A stretch of 64,000 nt of DNA from CAWHQZ01 sp963831645 (GTDB lineage Bacteria; Pseudomonadota; Alphaproteobacteria; Rhizobiales; Aestuariivirgaceae). Every line of letters begins with the position of its first letter. Positions within the stretch are counted from its first letter, which is position 1. Below are positions 57,609 through 64,000 of the stretch, in pieces. The stretch spans positions 62,001 to 126,000 of the forward strand of contig CAWHQZ010000006.1 in NCBI GenBank assembly GCA_963831645.1. The letters are read 5' to 3'. The notes beneath the pieces were generated by a model, which worked only from the letters and a program-made list of their open reading frames with translations, was not told the origin of the DNA and did no database searches. The position numbers and the translations under genes are program-made.

Positions 57609-57749
57609 TTCGTCATCCCCTCGCAAGAGGGGATCCAATAAAGCGATACCGCAATCATTCGTATGCAGACGTTCGTTGCACTCGCACCGCGGATGTTTAT
57701 CAACTGGCTGAGACTCACGATTGGTTCCCCGCTTTCGCGGGGATGACGA
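57609..57749. repeat. REP doublet (inverted pair)
   Basis: Two palindromes face each other: gtcatcccctcgcaagaggg with gatccaat at 57609, and ttggttccccgctttcgcgg with ggatgacgat near 57720. The second overlaps the end of the threonine aldolase gene. Confidence 0.72.
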
Positions 57750-58794
57750 TTGCCCTCAGCAGGCCGAGAAGATCATCCACCTGGGCTTCCGTCGTCTGGA
57801 ACGAGGCGACGAAGCGGACGAATGTCTCATCCCTGCCCACATCGTCCGTACCCGGACCTTCACCCGGCCATTCGTAGTAGTGCGCGCCCCTGGCGATGAG
57901 TTTCTCATGGACGAGCCGCGGCAGGATTGCGAAGACTTCGTTGGCCTCGGTCGGTAGAGGCAGGCGTACCCCGCCGGCTTTTGGGAAGCCCCTGGCCAGC
58001 CGCGCCGCCATCGCGTTCGCATGTCGCGCATTGTCGAGCCACAGGCCGTTTTCGAGATAGGCCAGCATCTGGGCGCCCAGGAAGCGTCCTTTGGAGAGGT
58101 GCTGGGCGCCGCGCTTGCGCCGATAGAGGAAGTCTTCGGCTAGTTCGGTGTCGAAGAAGATCACCGCCTCCAGCGCAAGAGCTCCGTTCTTGGTGCCGCC
58201 GAACGACAATACGTCGACCCCCGCCTTCCAGCTCATTTCGGCAGGTGCGCAGCCGAGGCCGGCGAGCGCATTGGCGAACCTCGATCCGTCCATGTGGAGC
58301 TTGAGCCCGTGCCTACGCGCCGTTTCCGAGATCGCCGCGATTTCCGCCAGCGAATAGACCGTGCCCAATTCGCTCGCCTGCGAGATCGACAGCGCCATCG
58401 GCTTGTTTTCGTCTTCCCCGCGGACCAGTCCTGCCAATGTCCGCTCGACCTCTCCGGCCGTTATCTTGCAGCCCGCGCCGGAAAGCCCCAGGAGCTTGGC
58501 CCCGGAAAACATCTCCGGCGCGCCGCACTCGTCGGTATAGAGATGCGCTTCCTTGTGGCACAGGACATAGCCGTAGGGAGCCACGAGGGCGGATACTGCC
58601 AGAGCGTTGGCGCCGGTTCCGTTGAGCACCAGGTAGGCCTTGAGCTCGCATTCGAAGACCTTGCAGAGTTCCGCTTCCGCCCGCCTCGATAGATCGTCGC
58701 TGCCATAGGAGTCCGCCCAACCGCGGTTGGCCTTGACCAGCGCATCCAGGATCACCTCGTGCACGCCGGAGGTATTGTCGCTCGCAAACTCCAT
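57715..58794 (-). CDS. ltaE: Low-specificity L-threonine aldolase
   Basis: A PLP enzyme that splits L-threonine or L-allo-threonine to glycine and acetaldehyde. The start MEFASDNTSGVHEVILDALV and the motifs NGTGANALAVSALV, HKEAHLYTDECGAPE, GLKLHMDGSRFANALAGLG and VLSFGGTKNGALALEAVIF (PLP lysine) are typical, and 359 residues fits. The last residues, IVIPAKAGNQS, are translated from the REP doublet, so the coding end was extended into the repeat. Confidence 0.87.
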   Translation of the reverse strand: MEFASDNTSGVHEVILDALVKANRGWADSYGSDDLSRRAEAELCKVFECELKAYLVLNGTGANALAVSALVAPYGYVLCHKEAHLYTDECGAPEMFSGAKLLGLSGAGCKITAGEVERTLAGLVRGEDENKPMALSISQASELGTVYSLAEIAAISETARRHGLKLHMDGSRFANALAGLGCAPAEMSWKAGVDVLSFGGTKNGALALEAVIFFDTELAEDFLYRRKRGAQHLSKGRFLGAQMLAYLENGLWLDNARHANAMAARLARGFPKAGGVRLPLPTEANEVFAILPRLVHEKLIARGAHYYEWPGEGPGTDDVGRDETFVRFVASFQTTEAQVDDLLGLLRAIVIPAKAGNQS

Positions 58795-58823
58795 CTTGCC
58801 TCCAATCTCCAGGCTGCACAGAC

Positions 58824-60014
58824 CTACGACTCAGCTTCATCGCGTGACTGCCGCTCGAGCGCTCGCATCACCCCGCGTAACTCCGCGAGCCCCTTGAGGC
58901 GGCCGATGAAGGAGTACCCGGGGTTCGTGTTCTTGTCGATGTCGTCACCGAGCAGATGTCCGTGGTCGGGGCGCATCGGAATGCTCGGCCGCCGTCCTTC
59001 GATCCGGGCGGCTTTCTCTTCCTTCAGCAGGATGTCGACTACGGAGACCATGTCGACGCGCCCGCCGAGGTGTTCCGCCTCGTAGAACGAGCCGTCGGGC
59101 TCCACCGTGACGTTGCGCAAATGCGCGAAGTTCACCCGCGGCGCAAACTCCTCGGCCATGGCGACAACATCATTGTCGGTCCGCGAACCGTAGGAACCCG
59201 TACACAGGGTGATGCCGTTGGCCGGGCTGTCGACAGCCTCCAGCAAGTGCCGCACGTCGGAGGCGGTCGAGACCACCCGCGGCAATCCGAACAGCGACAG
59301 CGGCGGATCGTCGGGATGGATCGCCAAGCGTACACCGGTTTCTTCGGCGACCGGGACGACCTCGCGCAAAAAAGCCGTCAGCCTCGTCCGCATATCGTCT
59401 TCGCCGATGCCGGCGAAGCTTGCGATGGCGGTGCCGATCGAGGCGCGCGTTTGCGCAGCCGATCCGCCCGGCAGGCCGGCGATGATGTTCTTTTCGAGCC
59501 CCATCGTCGCATCGCCATCCATGGCGGCGAAGCGTACCTGCGCTTCTCCGATCAGGGCCTCGGGATAGCTGTCGACCGCTTTGGGGCGCCTCAGAACGAA
59601 GGCGTCGTAGCCGACGAAATCGACCATGTCGAAGCGCAGCGCGTAACCGGTCGTGGGCAGGCGGTAGCTCAGGTCCGTGCGGGTCCAGTCGACCACCGGC
59701 ATGAAGTTGAAGCAGACGACCGGAACCCCGGCGCGCCCGAGATGGGCGAGGCTGTCTTTCCACGCATCGATGTACCGGCGTGCGGTGGCCTCGCCGCGCT
59801 TGATCGCGTCGTGCATCGGAATGGACTCGCACACGCTCCATGCAAGACCGGCGCTCTCGATCGTCGCCTTGCGCTTTGCGATCTCGTCTGCCGTCCATGC
59901 CTGCCCCACCGGCACGTGGTGCAGAGCCGTGACGACGCCGGTCGCTCCGGCCTGCTTCACGTTATCGAGGGAAACCGGATCGGCTTCTCCGAACCATCGC
60001 CAGGTCTGTTCCAT
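58824..60014 (-). CDS. uxuA: Mannonate dehydratase
   Basis: A 396-residue TIM-barrel metalloenzyme that converts D-mannonate to 2-dehydro-3-deoxy-D-gluconate in glucuronate catabolism. Signatures are TWRWFGEADPVSLDNVKQAG at the start, SVCESIPMHDAIKRGE, AIHPDDPPLSLFGLPRVV, NFAHLRNV and MRPDHGHLLGDD. No other hexuronate genes lie in this window. A HpcH aldolase nearby could take a downstream step, but this is only inference. It is followed by the threonine aldolase gene on the same strand. Confidence 0.92.
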   Translation of the reverse strand: MEQTWRWFGEADPVSLDNVKQAGATGVVTALHHVPVGQAWTADEIAKRKATIESAGLAWSVCESIPMHDAIKRGEATARRYIDAWKDSLAHLGRAGVPVVCFNFMPVVDWTRTDLSYRLPTTGYALRFDMVDFVGYDAFVLRRPKAVDSYPEALIGEAQVRFAAMDGDATMGLEKNIIAGLPGGSAAQTRASIGTAIASFAGIGEDDMRTRLTAFLREVVPVAEETGVRLAIHPDDPPLSLFGLPRVVSTASDVRHLLEAVDSPANGITLCTGSYGSRTDNDVVAMAEEFAPRVNFAHLRNVTVEPDGSFYEAEHLGGRVDMVSVVDILLKEEKAARIEGRRPSIPMRPDHGHLLGDDIDKNTNPGYSFIGRLKGLAELRGVMRALERQSRDEAES

Positions 60015-60025
60015 TGAACCCCACC

Positions 60026-60135
60026 TCTTTGGAAATCTCTGCGATGATACCGCCAGAACTCTTCGCTCTCGTGTTCATTCATGCCCGCTGCGGGCTCGTC
60101 GAGGAGCATTATGGACGGGGTTGCGAGTCTACAGC
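60026..60135 (-). pseudogene. Remnant of a LivG-type ABC ATPase
   Basis: A short minus-strand stretch reads RLATPSIMLLDEPAAGMNEH followed by ESEEFW. This is the Walker B/D-loop segment typical of branched-chain amino acid transporter ATPases (LLLDEPAAGMN). Nothing before or after matches, so it is a fragment of a lost gene upstream of uxuA. Confidence 0.6.
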
Positions 60136-60233
60136 AGAGAAACAGCGTTGCGGCTGTTTGGGAGTTGCGCCGAACACAATTGAAAAAGTGCCGCAAGCAG
60201 GATAGCGTTCAGTGGTTGAAGGCGAAGGGCGCC

Positions 60234-63200
60234 ATGGAAACCCTTTTTCGCTTTAACATTGTGAGGGAGGCGAACCGCTCTCGCGACGAGATCGACCCGA
60301 TTGATCTCGCGGCCAACACACAGTTTCAACTTGACGCAGCCGCGATCCCCCCTGGGCTGAACCGTCGTAACCAGCTGAAGACATTGGCGCGCAACTTCAT
60401 TGCCTCTGCCGGCTTCGTCAATTCGGTTTCGGCAGATCGCGAGCTAGTCGCGCTCGAGCGCGCATCGGAAGCCATGGACGCGCTGATCGATGCCGGGAAG
60501 AGCGCCCGCGCCGATGTGGACACTGCCTTGACGACGACTCTTGGCGAAAGCCCGTCGGCGTTCATCGCCTCGGCCGCACTCCGTAACAGAATGAACGACG
60601 TGCGCGATAGCATTCTGGCGATCAAGCTGTCTCCGCCTGACCATAATCGGCCGCTCCGTCGGCTCGCCGCGATCCTGCGGGCCTATTACCTGATCCAGCG
60701 CTTTGTTGACGATGCGAGATTTCCAGCCGATGCGGGGACGCTGCTTGCCAGCCAGCACCGCGCCTTGCGGGTGGCGAATGCGATACTTCCCACAAGACCC
60801 CCCACGCCTGCTCGGCCGAGGCCACCACAGGTCGCCGAGACGCTGAAGGGGCTGGCGGACCGGCACAGAGCGTTCGACCTGGCGGTGCGCGAACTGAAGT
60901 CGGTGCAACCGTCCGGGTTTTTCGTCACCGAGTTGAAACGCAGTAACGCAAAACTCCCGCCCGAGCAATTCCGGCCGCTTCAGGTGTTCGCCGAAGAATG
61001 GAATATCCGCAAGCTCTCGCTGCGTGCAAAGCTGTTGTCGTCGATCGGCGACATCACCCGCCCGGGAACGGCGACAAGAAAGATCGACATCAATTCGCTC
61101 GGCAGCGTGTCCGCCGCGCTGCCGCAGCTCGAGGTCGACAAGTTGACGCCCGAGACACCGGGATTCGACCTGAGCCGCGGCGCGCGCATCGCGCTCAGCG
61201 GCCGGCCCGATTACGAGCCGATGGCGAAGGGGATCGCCGGCCTGCGCCTGACCGCGGAGGCGCGCCAGAACTTGAGCCAGGACACTCAGAACGCGATCAA
61301 GGAGCTGGGTCTCGACCCTTCGGCGCCGATCGCCGAGACGCTGCGGCAGATTTCCGCAGAGCGCCGGCGCATTCATGAGCGGGCCCAGGAGCTGATTCAG
61401 CCGGTGGCGCAGAAGACCTTCAGAACAATCGGGACGACAACGGTCGCCATCACCCAGAGCCCGGTGCCGGCCTTCTACTCCATGTCGCCGGCGATCATGC
61501 TGGGATTCCTGCCGGACATTTTCCTGTCCGACCCGACGACGGCGGGCGTTCCCACGACCCACGCCGACATCAAGCCGGCCGGCGTCATGGACCTGTTGCT
61601 CGTCAAGCAGCAACTGAAGGGCTACGAGCGGGCCGAGGTCTCGCACATCGCCAACATGCTCAAGGGCGAGAAGACGGACCGCATCCACCGCACGCGGCTG
61701 GAGACCGAGACGATCACCTTCACCGAGATGGAGACTACGGTGGACCACCGAACAGTCGCTGGAGACGACCGACCGCTTCGAGATGCGCCGCGAAGTCGGA
61801 AACCGCCCTGCAGGAGGAGACCGCGGTCAAGGGCTCGCTGATGGTCAAGGGCAAGTATGGCCCGACCGTCGAGTTCAAGGCCGAAGGCGAGGCGTCATGG
61901 CAGCGCAAGTCCAAGGAGGCGGAAAGCACCGCGAACGAGGTAGCGCGCGAGGTCACGCAGAAGGCGTCCGAGAAGATCACCGAACGGGTGCTCAAGCGCG
62001 AGACGCTCAGAGTCAACCGCCAGGTCGAGGAGACCAACCAGCACACCTTCGACAACGCGTTGGGCTACGGGCCATGTCTCAGGCGTCTACCAGTGGGTGA
62101 GCAAGGTCTACGAGGCACAGGTCTTCAACTATGGACCGCGCACCGTCTATGACATCATGATTCCGGAGCCGGGCGCCTTCCTGCTGGAGGCGTTCCGCCG
62201 CCGCCGGTCGGCCGCCGTCGAGCTGGAGAAGCCGCCGGCTTTCGAGATCACGCCGGACCAGCTGACCGAGGACAACTACCAGACCTACGTCGACCCGCTA
62301 CAGCGCGACCGACGTCAAGCCGCCGCCCGAGCCGTTGTGACCGAGTCCTACGACTTCAACACCGGCGGCGAGGACAAGGACCAGGAGTTCACCAACTCCA
62401 CCCGCATCAAGATCCCCGACGGCTATCAGGCGATTCGCGCCCACGTCGGCGCGGTGGTCGCGGTGTGGGACAGCTGGACGGTCGATGTCGTCATCGGCCA
62501 GCATGTCCTGCGCTTTGAGAACAGTGTGGCGCCGGATGCTGGCACGTCGATCTCGACGAGGAAACCGGGTCGGTGCCGTTCGCCATGGTCACCGACCGGG
62601 TTGGCGACATCGCCATCGCGGTGGAGGTCTCTGTCAGGGTACCGAGCGCGCCCTCGATCTTTGGCGGGCGGAGACACACGCCAAGCTGATCAACGCCTAT
62701 CGCGCGCGGCTCTCGGAATACGAGGCCAAGCTCGCCGAACTGGAAGGCGAGGCGCCGGCGGAGATCGAAAGCGGCCCAACCGCGCGCAACCGTGCGCTGA
62801 TGATCGACGAGGTAAAGCGAGCCTGCATCTCGCTCTTGAGCGAGCAGCATTTCGAGATGTTCGACGCGATCAACACCGGCGCCACAGGCCTGCCGCAGAT
62901 CGACTTTGCGGAAGCCGCCGTCGAAGGCGCATATGTGCGCTTCTTCGAGCATGCCTTCGAGTGGGAGAACCTGTCGTGGGCATCCTACCCCTACTTCTGG
63001 GGCCGCAAGTCGACCTGGCTCGACAAGGTGGTCATCGAGGACGACGACGACGACTTCCAGGCCTTGCTGAAGGCGGGCTACATCCGCGTGCAGATCCCGA
63101 TCCGTCCCGGCTTCGTCGATGCCGTCGACCATTTCCGGCTGTTTGGAGAACCGTGGTTGGGCGGCTCGCTGCCGACGATCTCCGATGACACTCTATCTGC

Positions 63201-63364
63201 CGATTGCCGAGGAACTGGCGGAAAAGCTCGGCAGGCCGGGCAATGAATTGCCGGTTGGTGATCCCTGGGAGGTGCGTGTGCCGACGAGCCTCGTGAAGCT
63301 GCGCGACGACGACCAGCTTCCGCGCTGGCAGAAGCAGGCCGACGGGACCTGGGCCGAAGCCTGA
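60234..63364 (+). CDS. Large conserved protein of unknown function (about 1,040 residues; multiple frameshifts)
   Basis: The first 500 residues (60234 to about 61740) are one clean frame: mostly helical (METLFRFNIVREANRSRDEI onward), with no signal peptide or membrane helix. After that, seven frame changes (about 61745, 61800, 62075, 62290, 62335, 62520 and 63185) interrupt a continuous family sequence. That includes an acidic coil (KASEKITERVLKRETLRVNR), GVYQWVSKVYEAQVFNYGPR, PEPGAFLLEAFRRRR, WSTVDVV-like and VVIGQHVLRFE, AYRARLSEYEAKLAELEGEA, YPYFWGRKSTWLDKVVIEDD, IPIRPGFVDAVDHFRLFGEP and LYLPIAEELAEKLGRPGNEL. I recall the pattern YxAQVFNYG...PEPxAF from an uncharacterised bacterial family but cannot name a function. 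The PAD gene starts 14 bases after its stop. Confidence 0.7.
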
Positions 63365-63377
63365 GGCGGCCGTCCCC

Positions 63378-64000
63378 GTGCCCGGCGTCGAGCTTCATGC
63401 GGATTTCGATCGCGACGGGCGGGTCACGGGCTTGCCTGGCGAACGTGCGGCCAGGCTGCAGTGGCCGGGCGTGGTGGTGGTGCCCAACATGGATCGGGAC
63501 GAGCGCCGCCTTCCGAGCTCGGCTGGCAACGCCCCCGAAACGCGACCCGACTACGACTTAGCTCCGGCGCGCCCCCGCGACGACGAGCTGGTTGCCTTGC
63601 GGGTCCGCGCTGCCGCCGGAGCAATGCAGCCTGGCGACCGGCTGCTGATCCGCTGTTCGGGTATCATGCATACCCGCGTCGCGCTGCACGACGCTTCGGG
63701 GGTAGTAATACCCCACAAATTGGGCACGCCGCAGGTCTACGAGTTGCCGGCCATGCCGGCGTCCGGCGTCCTGAACCTGACCCTGCAGGTACGCACGATT
63801 GCCGGCGGGGCATTCGGCGTGACCTCGAAGTCTTGATCTCACCTACCGCACGGACCCCCGCGAAGAGAGTTGCTTCGAGCTCACTCTTCTGCGTCGCGCT
63901 GCGAGCGGCATCGAAAATGAGGCAGACCGCGGCCGTTTCACCGTAGCGCCCTTCATTCTTGCCGACCGGCTTGCGCCCGCGAATTCGAGTTTACATGGTC
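63378..64000 (+). CDS. Protein-arginine deiminase (PAD) family protein, 5' part
   Basis: PADs convert peptidyl-arginine to citrulline with calcium. The protein starts at GTG 63378 with HADFDRDGRVTGLPGERAAR, then VVVVPNMDRDERRLP, matching the calcium-binding middle domain of PADs. After a frame change near 63830 (TSKS stop versus LDLTYRTDPREESCFELT) it continues GRFTVAPFILADRLAPANSS, the junction into the catalytic domain. The catalytic Asp, His and Cys lie beyond the window. The vertebrate-type N-terminal domain is absent, so this is a two-domain PAD. It is probably cotranscribed with the upstream gene. Confidence 0.72.

Overview
The window is GC-rich alphaproteobacterial DNA, most likely from an uncultured or draft-sequenced member of the Hyphomicrobiales (Rhizobiales). 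Four things point there: a GapR/DUF2312 gene, a DUF1244 gene and DUF882/DUF1036 genes around pyruvate kinase; a CpdR - N-formylglutamate amidohydrolase - MmgR-type sRNA - HisN block that, from memory, matches the Sinorhizobium order; a ROSE-type RNA thermometer in front of an Hsp20 gene; and RIME-like mosaic palindromes. I cannot fix genus or species.

Layout. 0-11 kb: conserved chromosomal genes (DUF882 peptidase, gapR, DUF1244, DUF1036, pyk, a TPR protein, the zinc-ligand-free rpmJ paralogue, a BKACE enzyme and the large helicase Lhr). 11-19.5 kb: a catabolic block with a FGGY sugar kinase, two SDR oxidoreductases, a complete polar-amino-acid-type ABC importer, a class III aminotransferase, and a DEDD exonuclease joined to it in frame; chorismate mutase follows. 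19.9-32.2 kb: an island between a degenerate tRNA-Val fragment and an intact tRNA-Val(GAC). It carries decayed low-GC DNA (ParB/GGQHR-like and DUF5131-like remnants) and a signalling module of one cytosolic histidine kinase with 15 tandem GAF domains, a single-domain response regulator and a receiver-nucleotide cyclase. 32.4-39.6 kb: a HAF-repeat PEP-CTERM protein, then cpdR, N-formylglutamate amidohydrolase, the sRNA, hisN, a lysophospholipase-like hydrolase, two secreted proteins sharing a C-terminal domain, and ROSE-hsp20.

39.7-60 kb is accessory. It holds a sugar-acid/aromatic-acid type cluster (HpcH aldolase joined to a methyltransferase, an enolase-superfamily dehydratase, a GMC oxidoreductase), a Phd/VapC pair whose toxin is cut by an IS630 remnant, a periplasmic HAD phosphatase, a DUF3604 fragment, a PAS sensor kinase with two response regulators, a PotABCD-type ABC transporter with an SDR, a second HpcH aldolase with an amidase, a threonine aldolase and mannonate dehydratase. 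REP doublets and a 251-bp tandem duplication lie among these genes. 60-64 kb: a ~1,040-residue protein of unknown function directly upstream of a protein-arginine deiminase (PAD) gene that runs off the window.

Many otherwise well-conserved genes (pyk, lhr, a GMC oxidoreductase, ABC ATPase, sensor kinases, the 1,040-residue protein) carry single-base frameshifts. They cluster at 21.6-24.4, 45-49.5 and 61.7-63.2 kb. Because housekeeping genes are affected, consensus sequence errors are at least as likely as true decay, so I annotate such loci as whole genes and give the break points. Real remnants (transposase, VapC, DUF3604, ParB-like, LivG-like) are marked as pseudogenes.
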